Assembly (NCBI GenBank): GCA_031556065.1
Contig: JAVBTR010000052.1
Location: forward strand, 1-64,000
Source of the DNA: JAVBTR01 sp031556065
Lineage (GTDB): Bacteria > Bacillota > Clostridia > Christensenellales > Aristaeellaceae
Reading direction: 5' to 3'
Length of the DNA stretch: 64,000 nt
Below are positions 35,607-45,900 of this stretch, piece after piece. The position numbers and the translations under genes are program-made. Numbering within the stretch: the first letter of the stretch is position 1; every line of letters starts with the position of its first letter. The notes under the pieces are model-generated. The model was not told the DNA's origin and ran no database searches. It worked only from the letters and a program-made list of their open reading frames with translations.

Positions 35607-37614
35607 CATCTGGTATGGCGGGGACTATTATCCCGAGCAGTGGAGCGAAGACGTTTGGCAAGAGGATGACCGGCTTTTCCAGCTTGCAGGCATTAACCTG
35701 GCTACCATCAATGTATTTGCCTGGGCCCTCAACCAGCCCAGTGAATTTGAATACCGTTTTGATTGGCTTGATAAAACCGTCCAGCGGCTTAATGAAAAGG
35801 GCGTCAGCCTATGCATGGGCACCGGCACCGCCGCGCTTCCCGCCTGGATGGCCAGGCAATACCCCGAAGTGCTCAGGGTAGATAGACAGGGACGAAAGCA
35901 CCGCTTCGGCCAACGGGCAAACGCCTGTCCAAACAGCCCTGTATACCAGCGATTTGCCGCGCAAATGGCAGGCGAAATTGCTAAGCGCTACAAAGCCAAT
36001 CCCGCAATTGTGCTATGGCATGTAAACAACGAGTATGGTGGCACCTGTTATTGCGAAAACTGCGAAAAGGCGTTCCGTCAATGGCTTAAAAAGCGTTACA
36101 AAACACTGGACGCATTGAACCGCGCATGGAACACCCGTTTCTGGAGCCACACGTTTTATGACTGGGATGAAATTGTGGTTCCAAACTGCCTCAGCGAGGA
36201 GTTGGAAAGAGAAAATGACACAACACAGCCAAGTATTTCTTTGGATTACCGCCGTTTCAACTCACATTCCATGCACGAATGTTATTTAAAAGAGCGTGAA
36301 GCTATTTTGCATTTCCGGCCAGACGCCCAAATCACTACCAATATGATGGGGCTATACCCCGTTGTAGACCTAAACCCTTTTGCAAAGGATGTGGATGTGG
36401 TTGCATGGGATTGCTATCCCGCCTATGATACACCTCCCAGCTATACCGCCATGCAACATGATTTGATGCGTGGTCTGAAAAGGCAGCCATTTTGGCTGAT
36501 GGAGCAAACCCCCAGCCAGCAAAACTGGCAGGCGTATAACAGCCTGAAACAGCCGGGCCTTTTACGGCTGGAAAGCTATCAAGCCGTGGCCCATGGCGCA
36601 GATGCGATTTTATTTTTTCAGCTTCGCCAATCCATTGGCGGCTGCGAAAAATTCCACGGTGCCGTCATATCCCATGCGGGAAATGAACACACGCGGGTCT
36701 TTCAAGAGTGCGCGGCTCTTGGCAAGGAATTGAAGCAGCTGGGAAACACCCTTCCCGATGCCAGGTCAAACCCTAAGGCAGCGGTTTTGTACGACTGGGA
36801 AAACCGCTGGGCTATAGAGCTTTCAAGTGGTCCAAGCATCGATTTGCACTATGAAAATGAAGTACACAAATACTACCGTGCACTTTATGCCCGGCACTAT
36901 ATGACCGATGTGGTGGGTTTTGAATGGGATTTTTCCCAGTACAAAGTGATTATAGCTCCCGTACTGTATATGGTAAAGGAGGGCATGGCGCAAAGACTGG
37001 AGGCGTTTGTACGCCGGGGCGGCTGTTTGGTCATTACCTTCTTCAGCGGAATCGTAGACGAGAGCGATCTGGTTACCACCGGCGGTTATCCCGGCAAGCT
37101 GCGTTCACTGGCAGGTGTCTTTGCAGAAGAGCTGGATGCACTCCCGCCTCAATCCAAGAACAGCATCATTATGAACAGCCCGTGGGGCGAATTGAAGGGC
37201 GAATATACTTGCGGCCTACTTTGCGATTTAATCCACGCAGAAACAGCCCAGGTGATGGCCACGTACGGGGATCATTTTTACGCAGGCCGTCCAGCATTAA
37301 CATGCAACCATTACGGGAAAGGCAAGGTGTATTATGTTGCCACAAGCCCAGAAGACCTCTTTTTAGAACAGCTTCTATCTAACCTTTGCCTGGAAGCTGG
37401 CATTAAACCTTTATTGCCAACACCAGCACCCGGCATAGAGGCCTTCGAACGCACCAAGGATGACAAGCGCTATCTGTTCTTACTCAACCACACGGCGCAG
37501 CCCATCACCCTTACGCTTTATGCCACCGATTACATTGATCTTTTGACAACTGCACACCACGACAATGAATTAACGTTGGAGGGCTATGGCGTTGCCATCC
37601 TCACCGCAATATAA
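35590..37614 (+). CDS. GH42 beta-galactosidase
   Basis: A 674-residue GH42 enzyme that cleaves beta-galactosides. GGDYYPEQW and INVFAW open the TIM barrel. E148 (HVNNEYGG) is the acid/base and E305 (LMEQTPSQQNW) the nucleophile. Zinc-type cysteines are C113 and C153/C155/C158 (CYCENC). A trimerisation domain and a small C-terminal beta domain follow. No signal peptide, so cytoplasmic. AAGGAG lies 9 nt before the ATG at 35590; a longer frame from 35437 lies inside the AraC gene. It acts on galactosides imported by operon A, B or another system. Confidence 0.95.
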   Translation: MTKQNSIWYGGDYYPEQWSEDVWQEDDRLFQLAGINLATINVFAWALNQPSEFEYRFDWLDKTVQRLNEKGVSLCMGTGTAALPAWMARQYPEVLRVDRQGRKHRFGQRANACPNSPVYQRFAAQMAGEIAKRYKANPAIVLWHVNNEYGGTCYCENCEKAFRQWLKKRYKTLDALNRAWNTRFWSHTFYDWDEIVVPNCLSEELERENDTTQPSISLDYRRFNSHSMHECYLKEREAILHFRPDAQITTNMMGLYPVVDLNPFAKDVDVVAWDCYPAYDTPPSYTAMQHDLMRGLKRQPFWLMEQTPSQQNWQAYNSLKQPGLLRLESYQAVAHGADAILFFQLRQSIGGCEKFHGAVISHAGNEHTRVFQECAALGKELKQLGNTLPDARSNPKAAVLYDWENRWAIELSSGPSIDLHYENEVHKYYRALYARHYMTDVVGFEWDFSQYKVIIAPVLYMVKEGMAQRLEAFVRRGGCLVITFFSGIVDESDLVTTGGYPGKLRSLAGVFAEELDALPPQSKNSIIMNSPWGELKGEYTCGLLCDLIHAETAQVMATYGDHFYAGRPALTCNHYGKGKVYYVATSPEDLFLEQLLSNLCLEAGIKPLLPTPAPGIEAFERTKDDKRYLFLLNHTAQPITLTLYATDYIDLLTTAHHDNELTLEGYGVAILTAI

Positions 37615-38260
37615 ACTCATTCTTTCGATATTCGATCAGCCCATCCCGTTTCATCTTAGCCAGCTCGTGGGATAAGGCGCTGCGCTCCACGGACAAATAA
37701 TCGGCCATCTGCTCCCTGTTAAAAGGCACCACAATGGTTTTCCCCTTGCCAAAAGAGCCAAGATACCTAAGCACCTTTTCCCGAACAGAATGGAGGGTTA
37801 CCATCTCCATGCGGCTTTGAAGCAGCAAATTCTTTCTGGCGATCAACCCCAGCATGTTTTCGATAAGCTTTGTATGAAACCCGCAGGCCGATGGGCAGGT
37901 ATGCAAAATTCTTTCGAACTGAATCTGCATCACTTTCGCGTCTGTTTCGGCCACCACCGTTACAGGGCTATGCTCTACCCCCGCGCAGCACAGGGCCTCG
38001 GCAAAAATTTCCCCCGGTTCAAGGGCAGCCACCAGCGTACGGTTGCCATCATAATCCTCTTTAATAATATGCAGTTGTCCCGATAGCACCACGCCCACCC
38101 TTTGGGGCCGGTGGCCTGCCAATAGCAGAACCGTATTTCTTTTCACATTGGCAAACTCCGCGCCCAAGCACTTAAGCATGGCGCTTAACTCATCCTCTTT
38201 AATGCCCTTAAACAAACCAATGGCACCCAATAGCCTCATATCATGTTCCATTATCATCAT
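37601..38260 (-). CDS. Crp/Fnr-family transcriptional regulator
   Basis: A 219-residue regulator with an N-terminal cyclic-nucleotide-binding-like beta barrel (VGVVLSGQLHIIKEDYDGNRTLV, split as GVVLSGQLHIIKED) and a C-terminal winged HTH (FNREQMADYLSVERSALSHELAK; recognition helix VERSALSHEL). There are no N-terminal Fnr cysteines. The start is taken at 38260 after AAAGAAAG; an ATG at 38251 is also possible. It is divergent to a ferredoxin gene and shares an operator with it. The 3' end overlaps GH42 by 14 nt. Confidence 0.9.
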   Translation of the reverse strand: MMIMEHDMRLLGAIGLFKGIKEDELSAMLKCLGAEFANVKRNTVLLLAGHRPQRVGVVLSGQLHIIKEDYDGNRTLVAALEPGEIFAEALCCAGVEHSPVTVVAETDAKVMQIQFERILHTCPSACGFHTKLIENMLGLIARKNLLLQSRMEMVTLHSVREKVLRYLGSFGKGKTIVVPFNREQMADYLSVERSALSHELAKMKRDGLIEYRKNEFILR

Positions 38261-38275
38261 GCTTTCTTTTTGTTT

Positions 38276-38318
38276 CGTGGTTAAAACCACGGAATTTTCA
38301 TTTTTAATATAGTATAAT
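38276..38318 (+). promoter_or_regulatory. Crp/Fnr operator and promoter of the ferredoxin gene
   Basis: CGTGGTTAAAACCACG (38276-38291) is a perfect 7-bp dyad with a 2-bp centre. TATAAT lies at 38313-38318 with no good -35. Start of transcription near 38325 puts the dyad centre at about -41.5, the class II activator position for Crp/Fnr proteins. Confidence 0.7.
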
Positions 38319-38347
38319 GAATGAAGAAAAGCAAGGAGGTAATAAAA

Positions 38348-39031
38348 ATGCTTCGCCAAATCATTCGGATCGACCAAGAAAAGTGCAACGGCTGCGGCCT
38401 ATGTGTATCCGCCTGCCACGAAGGGGCCATCGGCCTTGTAAACGGCAAAGCTCAGCTTTTAAGGGAAGACTACTGCGACGGCCTGGGGAATTGCCTACCC
38501 GCCTGTCCCACCAATGCCATTACCTTTGAACAGCGTGACGCACTCCAATACGACCAGGCTGCAGTAGAGCAAAGCAAACACGTCCAGGGCGGTTGTCCCG
38601 GCAGCCGGGCCAAGGCCTTTAAGCGAGAAGCTGCCGAAATCGCCCCTGGGGTTCCTTCTCAGCTAAATCAATGGCCGGTGCAGATTAAGTTAGTACCCGT
38701 GAACGCTCCCTACTTTCAAAACGCCGATCTGCTGATCGCCGCCGATTGCACCGCTTTCGCCTATGGGGATTTCCATTTGGGGTTCATGAAAGGCAAGATC
38801 ACCCTTATCGGCTGCCCTAAACTGGATGAAGGGGATTACGCCGAAAAGCTGACTGCCATTATTCGCGGCAACTCACTTCACTCAATTACCGTGGCCCGAA
38901 TGGAGGTTCCCTGCTGCGGAGGAATCCAACGGGCTGTGGAAACCGCTATTGAAAACAGCGGCAAAGCCATTCCCCTGGAAGTGGTCACCTTCTCTACGGA
39001 CGGCAAGATTCTTTCCATCCGCAGGCAATAA
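38348..39031 (+). CDS. Dicluster ferredoxin-type iron-sulfur protein
   Basis: A 227-residue protein. The first 4Fe-4S motif is C13, C16, C19, C23 (CNGCGLCVSAC), the second C43, C49, C53 (CDGLGNCLPACP). The C-terminal 150 residues contain DCTAFAYGDFH and VPCCGGIQRAV, with extra cysteines as in ferredoxins coupled to Crp-regulated redox genes such as hybrid cluster proteins. AAGGAGG precedes the ATG at 38348. It probably transfers electrons in a nitrosative or redox stress response; the partner enzyme is not in the window. Confidence 0.88.
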   Translation: MLRQIIRIDQEKCNGCGLCVSACHEGAIGLVNGKAQLLREDYCDGLGNCLPACPTNAITFEQRDALQYDQAAVEQSKHVQGGCPGSRAKAFKREAAEIAPGVPSQLNQWPVQIKLVPVNAPYFQNADLLIAADCTAFAYGDFHLGFMKGKITLIGCPKLDEGDYAEKLTAIIRGNSLHSITVARMEVPCCGGIQRAVETAIENSGKAIPLEVVTFSTDGKILSIRRQ

Positions 39032-39051
39032 CCGAAGAAGCACATCACCCT

Positions 39052-39095
39052 CCGTTTTGCACTAAGCTGGCAGCTTGGTACAAAACGGATTTTTA
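39052..39095 (+). terminator. Intrinsic terminator after the ferredoxin gene
   Basis: CCGTTTTG (39052-39059) pairs with CAAAACGG (39081-39088) and encloses a second stem AAGCTG/CAGCTT. A T-rich run follows at 39090-39094. Confidence 0.8.
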
Positions 39096-39141
39096 ATGTT
39101 ATAATACATTTATTCATAAAAACACAAACTGGAACTTACAC

Positions 39142-39170
39142 TTGAAATCTTTTTACCAAAGCGCTACACT
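39142..39170 (+). promoter_or_regulatory. Promoter of the HTH-kinase pair
   Basis: TTGAAA (39142-39147) and TACACT (39165-39170) are 17 bp apart, about 28 bp before the ATG. Confidence 0.55.
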
Positions 39171-39198
39171 ATACTTATGATAAAGGCAGGTAAAACAT

Positions 39199-39642
39199 AT
39201 GGCAAAGGGCAATGGTACCACCACCCACCGGCTCTGGACATCCGTCAGCCGCACCGCCAACGTCCATACGTTCATCAAGCAAAACGAGAATCACTTTATC
39301 ACGCCTGATCTTGCCGCGCAATTAAACCTGCTGCGCACCGAAAAAAACATGATCAAGGAACATATCATCAACCGGGCGGGCTTGGAAGAAACCTACGGCC
39401 ACGAAATTTTCCGAGGTAAAAAGCACCCTTCCCGGGAAAAGCTGATCCAATTGGCCTTTGGTTTTCCCTTGACGGTTGAAGAAACCCAGAGAATCTTTCT
39501 ATGCGCCAACAAGCGCCTGCTTCACCCCCGGATTAAACGCGACGCAGCCATTATCTTCTGTCTTGAAAAAGGAAAAAGCTTTATGGAATTACAAGAGCTG
39601 CTGTTTGATTTAAACCTGCCGCTCATAGGGGATGACACTTAG
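39199..39642 (+). CDS. Small HTH-like protein paired with a Ser/Thr kinase
   Basis: A 147-residue protein with an N-terminal Thr-rich tail and an XRE-like helical domain (DLAAQLNLLRTEKNM ... HEIFRGKKHPSREKLIQLAFGF). The C-terminal helices (HPRIKRDAAIIFCLEKGKSFMELQELLFDL) look like a small interaction domain. The stop overlaps the GTG start of the kinase by one base, so the pair is translationally coupled. It may be the kinase substrate or a regulator controlled by it; similar HTH-kinase pairs occur in Clostridia, but I know of no characterised function. Confidence 0.7.
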   Translation: MAKGNGTTTHRLWTSVSRTANVHTFIKQNENHFITPDLAAQLNLLRTEKNMIKEHIINRAGLEETYGHEIFRGKKHPSREKLIQLAFGFPLTVEETQRIFLCANKRLLHPRIKRDAAIIFCLEKGKSFMELQELLFDLNLPLIGDDT

Positions 39643-41135
39643 TGACCGAAACCGCGCAAATCTTTTTGGACAACTTCATGTCGGATAATTTCTCGCCCCT
39701 TTTTTTGAGCCGCTATGAGCTTGTAGCCTGCTTAGCACAGAAGGAAGGCTGCGAAACTTTTTTGGTTCAAAGCACGAAAACCGGCGAAAAGCTGGTAGCC
39801 AAGGTATTCGATCTTAACGCCATTTCCCCCAAGGAAGGGGATATTTTAAAGCCCTTATCCCACCCCGGCATTCCCCGGCTGGTTGACGATATATCCGATC
39901 AGGGCCGGCGCTATATTGTGCGCCAATACATCGAAGGGGAAACCCTGGACAACATTCGCAGCCGGGAGCCCTTTACAAAAGAGCGTACCCTTTTCGTAAT
40001 GGAAAAGCTGTGCGATATTGTAACTTATTTGCATGGACAAAACCCGCCCGTCCTCCACCGAGATATTAAGCATTCCAACGTGCTAATGGACAACGACGGC
40101 CAGATATGGCTGATCGATTTTGATATTGCCCGGTATTACAGCCCCTTTAGAACCGACGCGGATACGGCCGTCGCCTGCACACGCCAGTTTGCCGCCCCGG
40201 AGCAGTTCGGTTACCGGCAGACCGATGCCCGCTCGGAGGTTTATTCCATGGGGGTTTTGATGCTGTATCTTTTATCTGGCACCACCGACGTGGAAAACAT
40301 TGCCCTATGGGTGAACGACCCCATCCTTGAAAAAATAATCAAAAAATGTACCCATTTTTCACCGGACAAACGCTACCGTTCCGTTCGCGCCCTTTCCCGG
40401 GCACTGAAAAGCGCACCCCGTGCAAAGGTGCGCCGCCATATGGCCATCGCCATTTATGCTTTGCTGTTCCTATTTTGCGGCGTGCTCTTAGGCGCGCATC
40501 TGGCCTTTCCCAGGATAGCGCCTATTAAGCTTCTCTTCGGCGGCCGGGTCCGCTTTGAATCGCCCCTTATTGAAAAGGCAATCCGCCAAAGCCTTGACAG
40601 GGTTTCCGGGGAGCCCCTTTTCATAGAAGACCTCGAGCCCCTTACAGGCCTTTACCTGGCAGGTACTCGCATCGGCACCGATTTAGGGGATTACCACCAA
40701 AACAGCTACACCAACCCCGAGTTTCAACCGGAGTATGGCCTGTTGACTTCCTTAAACGATTTAAAATATTGTATGAACCTGACCTATTTATGCATTTCCG
40801 CCCAGCCGTTATTGACGGATATTTCTGCCATCGCCAACATGCCTAAGCTGGTGTTTCTTGAGCTATGCGACAACGCCGCCCTTACGGATATATCCGCCAT
40901 CAGCGGCCACGAAATGCTCCAAACGCTTAAGCTATGCGATACCGCTATAACCAGTATCGAGCCTCTTCGGAACTTAAACCTGGAAGACCTGCATATCGGT
41001 TACAACGATATTGCCGATTTAAGCCCTCTTGAGGGCATGAACACCCTGCGTACCCTTGGCATTCACTGTTTGTGGCATGCGGACACAGCTGTGCTTAAAA
41101 CCCTTCCAAACCTTCAAACCGTTTTGGGCCCTTAA
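39642..41135 (+). CDS. Membrane Ser/Thr protein kinase with extracellular leucine-rich repeats
   Basis: A 497-residue protein. Residues about 20-260 are a Hanks-type kinase: K54 (VAKVF), catalytic loop HRDIKHSNVL (D141, N146), DFD in place of DFG (159-161), APEQF. Residues about 267-289 form one membrane segment. The outside part (about 290-497) contains leucine-rich repeats (LKYCMNLTYLCISAQ, LVFLELCDNAALTDISAI, LQTLKLCDTAITSIEPL). No PASTA repeats, so it is not the usual PrkC kinase. It likely senses a surface ligand and phosphorylates the upstream HTH protein. Confidence 0.9.
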   Translation: MTETAQIFLDNFMSDNFSPLFLSRYELVACLAQKEGCETFLVQSTKTGEKLVAKVFDLNAISPKEGDILKPLSHPGIPRLVDDISDQGRRYIVRQYIEGETLDNIRSREPFTKERTLFVMEKLCDIVTYLHGQNPPVLHRDIKHSNVLMDNDGQIWLIDFDIARYYSPFRTDADTAVACTRQFAAPEQFGYRQTDARSEVYSMGVLMLYLLSGTTDVENIALWVNDPILEKIIKKCTHFSPDKRYRSVRALSRALKSAPRAKVRRHMAIAIYALLFLFCGVLLGAHLAFPRIAPIKLLFGGRVRFESPLIEKAIRQSLDRVSGEPLFIEDLEPLTGLYLAGTRIGTDLGDYHQNSYTNPEFQPEYGLLTSLNDLKYCMNLTYLCISAQPLLTDISAIANMPKLVFLELCDNAALTDISAISGHEMLQTLKLCDTAITSIEPLRNLNLEDLHIGYNDIADLSPLEGMNTLRTLGIHCLWHADTAVLKTLPNLQTVLGP

Positions 41136-42079
41136 AAGCAAACAGAAACCACCTTGGAGCAAAGAATTTCATGGTTTAAATGTAAATTCCCCTGGGCTAA
41201 AACATCGTACACCAATACCCTGCCGCCTTCCTGCAGGGCCACGTAAAGCTTTTCACCATCCGGTGAAAAAGCGATTTCCCTTGGAACAGAAGGCGGCACC
41301 GGGTGATCCTTCCGCCAGGCAATGGCGCCACTATGGTCCAGGCCAAAGAAAATGATCTTGTCGTTAAAACGCAGGGAAACAGCAATGACATTCCCACCTG
41401 TATGCAAGCGGATGGCGGAGGCCGCGGCAAAGCCCTCGTAGCCTTGATCCCGCAGCTCATGGATGGAAAGAATTTGGCCGGTTTCAGCGTCCAGCACCAT
41501 CATTTGGCAGCTTAATTCGCATGCTACATAAAGAAGCTTTTCATTAGAAGATAAAACAGCATGCCTTGGGCCGCTGCCTTTAGGCAGATTAAGCCTGCGT
41601 ATTTCCTCGGTCATGGATCGTACAATTACTGCATCCTGGCCCAAATCGCAGGCAAAAAAATGATCGCCGCTGCCAAAAAACAACGCAGAATGAGCATGGC
41701 CAGGGGCTGTGCCCGGTTTTTCCAGGGGCAAGGTTTCCATTTCATGAAGCATGCCAGTTTCATCCAAGGTGAAGGTTTTGATATTGCCTGTCAGGTAATT
41801 AGAAACAACCCCATAGCGGTGAGCGGCCTCATAGGCAATATGGCAAGGGGCCCGGCCACCTGTTGAAATGCGGCTGGTTTCCAAAAGGCCCCCTTCTTCC
41901 AATATACGGTAGGCTGCCAGCTCTCCTAGGGCTTGTGTCAATTCCGAAACAGCCAGCAAATACCCATCCCCGGTGTTTAACACCCAGGAGGCGTCTTTTA
42001 ATTTCGCCTCCTGGGTGATTTGGCCATCCTTTAGGCCATAAATATGATCAGCGTAGGCGCCTAAATAAATGCTATCCAT
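41132..42079 (-). CDS. Lactonase family protein (6-phosphogluconolactonase/Pgl-like propeller)
   Basis: A 315-residue seven-bladed propeller of the lactonase/Pgl family. GSGPRHAVLS, APGHAHSALF and SPDGEKLYVAL are typical blades and active-site loops. The ATG at 42079 suits the AAAGG site better than that at 42088. It overlaps the dehydrogenase gene by 8 nt. In this cluster it may hydrolyse a sugar lactone made by the SDR (mannonolactone to mannonate). The phosphosugar specificity of characterised relatives cannot be assumed. Confidence 0.83.
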   Translation of the reverse strand: MDSIYLGAYADHIYGLKDGQITQEAKLKDASWVLNTGDGYLLAVSELTQALGELAAYRILEEGGLLETSRISTGGRAPCHIAYEAAHRYGVVSNYLTGNIKTFTLDETGMLHEMETLPLEKPGTAPGHAHSALFFGSGDHFFACDLGQDAVIVRSMTEEIRRLNLPKGSGPRHAVLSSNEKLLYVACELSCQMMVLDAETGQILSIHELRDQGYEGFAAASAIRLHTGGNVIAVSLRFNDKIIFFGLDHSGAIAWRKDHPVPPSVPREIAFSPDGEKLYVALQEGGRVLVYDVLAQGNLHLNHEILCSKVVSVCF

Positions 42080-42941
42080 TGGCTTCATCCTTTAAAATAT
42101 CCATTGCCCACTGGCGGTGCTTTTCGTGCCATTCCTCGTTGGCCCAGGTGCTGGGCGCAAACCATTCCGCATGGGCGGGCAAGGCCAGGCCTCCATCCAC
42201 CCGGATGACGGTGCCGGTAATATAGCTGCCCTTATCGGTTGCCAACAAGGCCACCACTTCGGCCACATCCTTAGGCGTTCCCATACGCCCTAGAGGAATG
42301 GTTTCTTCAATAGGATAAAAAGGCCTGCCGTTGACGATCGCCCCATGCTTGGCTTCCGGGGGAGGCCAGTTTTCCCGTACCCTGGTTGCTCCAGGGGCCA
42401 CGCAGTTTACCCGAATGCCATAGCGGCTTAGGTCCAGAGCCATGGATTGGGCGGCCCGGTTGATAGCTGCTTTGATGCCGCCATAGAGGAAATCGTCCGG
42501 GTGAGGGCTTTCACCTCTTGTGGATGTAATAAAAACAATGCTGCCGTGAATGCCGTCCCGCACCATGAGCCGGGCACACTCACCCGCCGCCAGGCAGTAA
42601 CCCAGCAAATTGGTTTCCACCAGGCGCATCATTTCTTGCCGGGATGTAGTCAAAACAGAATTTCTGCCATCCCGTCCGGCATTGTTCACCAGCACATCCA
42701 AATGGCCCAGCTTTTCATAGGCCGTGCGCACGGTTTTTTCCGGCACGCCCTCTGTTTCAAGAGAGGCCTGAATCACCTCGCAGCGCCTTCCCAGCTTTTC
42801 GATGGCTTTTTGGGTCTCCCGGGCACCCTCTTCACAGCCCGCATAGGTAATGGCCAAATCGAATCCCTGCTCCGCCAAAGTGATAGCGATGCCTTGGCCA
42901 ATCCCCCGGCTGCCGCCCGTTACCAACGCGGTCTTGCCCAT
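42072..42941 (-). CDS. SDR family oxidoreductase (glucose 1-dehydrogenase-like)
   Basis: A 289-residue classical short-chain dehydrogenase. TGGSRGIG (8-15) binds NAD(P); NNAG (86-89), S140, Y153 and K157 (YGGIK) complete the catalytic set. The C terminus is extended (HAEWFAPSTWANEEWHEKH), possibly shaping the sugar pocket. It lies between the GH38 mannosidase and the lactonase in one operon, so oxidation of a free aldose such as mannose to its lactone is the most economical role. Reduction of a keto-acid is an alternative. Confidence 0.85.
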   Translation of the reverse strand: MGKTALVTGGSRGIGQGIAITLAEQGFDLAITYAGCEEGARETQKAIEKLGRRCEVIQASLETEGVPEKTVRTAYEKLGHLDVLVNNAGRDGRNSVLTTSRQEMMRLVETNLLGYCLAAGECARLMVRDGIHGSIVFITSTRGESPHPDDFLYGGIKAAINRAAQSMALDLSRYGIRVNCVAPGATRVRENWPPPEAKHGAIVNGRPFYPIEETIPLGRMGTPKDVAEVVALLATDKGSYITGTVIRVDGGLALPAHAEWFAPSTWANEEWHEKHRQWAMDILKDEANG

Positions 42942-42960
42942 AGGTTTATTCCTCCTGTTT

Positions 42961-45900
42961 TTAATAAGAAACCTTTATTGTCTTAATTTCAAAAGGCTTG
43001 AAGGTGAGCCGCGCCTCCTCCAGGGTTTGAAGAGGCTCTTCCAGCATGTTCACTTCCTGGATGGCTGCAACCTTGTGGCCAAAGGTGAACGCGGCACTGG
43101 CGTATTGGCCCGCCGCTTCATAAGCGCGCAGAATATACGCGTTTTGCGTATCCTCGCAGGGCTTGATGGTTTCGATTATAATATTGCTTTGATCCACCTT
43201 GGCAAAGGAATCGGCGGCCTTATTTCCGCCGGAAACCACTGGCTGATAGTTAAAACCATAAGCCGGCTGAATAACCGATTCCGCGCCAAAGTCTAAGGTA
43301 TGGGGCAGGATGGCGTAGCGCATGGCGTGATCCCCCTTATCCCCCAATTTATCGGGGAGGATACCGCCCTTGTGCAAAGACAGACGCATGGAGCCTTCTT
43401 GGGTGCTCAGGCCATACTTGCAGTCGTTCAGCAGAGCGATGCCGTAGCCTGTTTCGCTCAGATCGGAATACTTATGGTTACAGATTTCGAACCGGGCCTT
43501 TTCCAAATCGGTGGAGCGGTGGTTGCTCCGGCGCAGATACCCAAACTGGATTTCATTTCGTACCCCATCGCACACCAGGGCCGTATCGAAGGCCGTCTTT
43601 AAGAAGCGGTGCTCCTCCTGCCAATGGATAATGGTATCGAAGGTAACAAGAGGGCTATGGGCAGAAAAAATCATGTCCTGCTCAATGGTGGAAAGGGACG
43701 AAATGCGATAGGCGCTTCGAATGCGGCATTCCACCGGGCCTGCAGACACCAGCTCCCGGCTTAAAATCTGGCCCGCGTCCTTAAACTTATCTTCCAAGTC
43801 CGAATCCACATCCCAGTTATCCCAGGCGGCAGATACGTCTTCTGCCATTAAGAAGGTATTGAAGGCAAACCCCTCCGGGTGTACCAGCTGGCGGCCATTG
43901 CGCCTGTCCACAAAGGAGGCCATAGCGCCGTTTTCACTGAAGGTGATTTGGGCAAAGGGCGTTTCCAAGGTTTGCCCGTCGTATTTAAAGGAACCGGCAG
44001 AATCCGAAACAGAACCTGTTTCCCATTCAAGGACCGTTGCCCCAAAGGCAGGCAGCGTCACGCCGTAAACAGCCAGCAGCTTTTCGCCCTTCAAGTTGGT
44101 CACCACCTGCTGGGCTGCTACGTTTTTAACCCGCATGCCCTCTCGGCAGGGAAGATAGACTGTTTCCGTCCGCTGGAAGGAAAGGGTGTTATGGATGGTG
44201 GTTTGATCCCCTTGGCCCGTGACCAGGTTTTTTACCATAGCATTCGCTTTTTCAATCAGCGCCGTTGTTTCCCCGATGGATTCCCTATGGGCGCGGTTAA
44301 TGCAGGTGCCGGGCAGAATATCGTGGAACTGGTTGACCAATAGGGTTTCCATCAGCGGATGCACTGCATCACCGCTGGCGGCCTCCTGTTTTTCCACGGC
44401 GTCTTTCACCGTAAGGTATTCCAAATTATGAAGGGCAATTTCGCTTTTGCGGTTATTGTGCTTGATCATGTGCTGGTTGGTAAGGGTGCCCCGATGAAGC
44501 TCCAGATACATTTCCCCGGCGTAAACCGTGGGCTTACGGATGGTGCTTTCAAGGCGTTGCATAAAGGCGCTGACTGTCATATGTTCCGACTTGGCGACTC
44601 CCTCCAAATCCTTTAACCGCCGGGAAAGCTCGACCATTTCGAACTCCGGGCCGCCGCCGCCATCGCCCTTGCCATAGGAGAACAGGCGCAGGTCCGACAC
44701 AGTCCTTTCCATAATGGTGTCGCCGGATTGGTGCCCATCCACCGCTACATCGTTTAACATATGGGGGTCCGGCCCCTGGTGGGAGCGGTTTAAATGGGTC
44801 AGCACCCTGGTACCATCCAGCCCTTGCCAGTAAAAAGAGGTATAAGGGAATTTGTTCGTATCGTTCCAGGACATTTTTGTGGTAAGGAAATACTTCACAT
44901 CGCAGCCCTTCATAATTTGGGGAATGGCTGCGGAATAGCCGAAGGTATCTGGGAGCCAGAAAGAATCCGCCCGGTAGTTGAAGTGCTCCATGGTATAGCG
45001 CTGGCCCCACAGAAACTGCCGCACCATAGCTTCGCCGCCGGTCAGGTTGCAATCGCATTCCACCCACACGCCGCCGTTAGGTTCGTAGCGCCCCGCTGCC
45101 ACCGCTTCCTTGATCCTTTCAAACAGCTCCGGGTAATGCCGGCGGATCATTTCGCTATGGTAGGCGGAGCTTTGCACAAACAAATATTCCGGGTATTGCT
45201 TCATAAGAGATAGCTGGTTGGCATAAGTGCGGGCACATTTATTGATGGTCTCGGCAATGGGCCAAAGCCAGGCCGTATCCATATGGCTATGGCCGATAAG
45301 CCCCACCGTAGGCGCAGTGGAACCGTTGTGCTTTTCAAGCTGGGCCTTTAACAGGGGATGGGTTTCCTTAAGCCTTTGAACAAACTCCCCATCTGGGGCA
45401 TTTTGCTCGTCGTAATATAGCCTTGTATGCACCTGGTAAAGGGTGAACACCACGTCCGCCCGACGGAAGCTTTTTTCGTCCAGGGCTTCGCAGAGCATCA
45501 ATAAGGTTTTTAAATCCGCCCAGTATTCAAGAACCAAGGCATCCTGGGTACACACATCCACAGGTCCGATATCATATTCAAAGCTTTTATAGGACTCGTT
45601 TAAAAAGGGCTGGGTACCGGGCATATCGTGAAAAGCGTAATATTCCAAATCGATTGCATAGGTTTCCCCCGCTTTCGCGAAAAAGGCGAAGGGCTTAGCA
45701 TAATGATTGCCGTGAGAGCCTACCAATTCCCTATTGGCAAAGTTCCCCACCATGGCCCCGTTGACATACAGAGCGGCTTCATAACCACCGATATGGGGAA
45801 AAAGGTAGAGGGACTGCCCATCCAACTCTTTAGGCACGATGTATTCCCCATGAAACCAGCCATAGGCCCATTCCTTGCCCCACTTTAAATTTTCCGGCAA

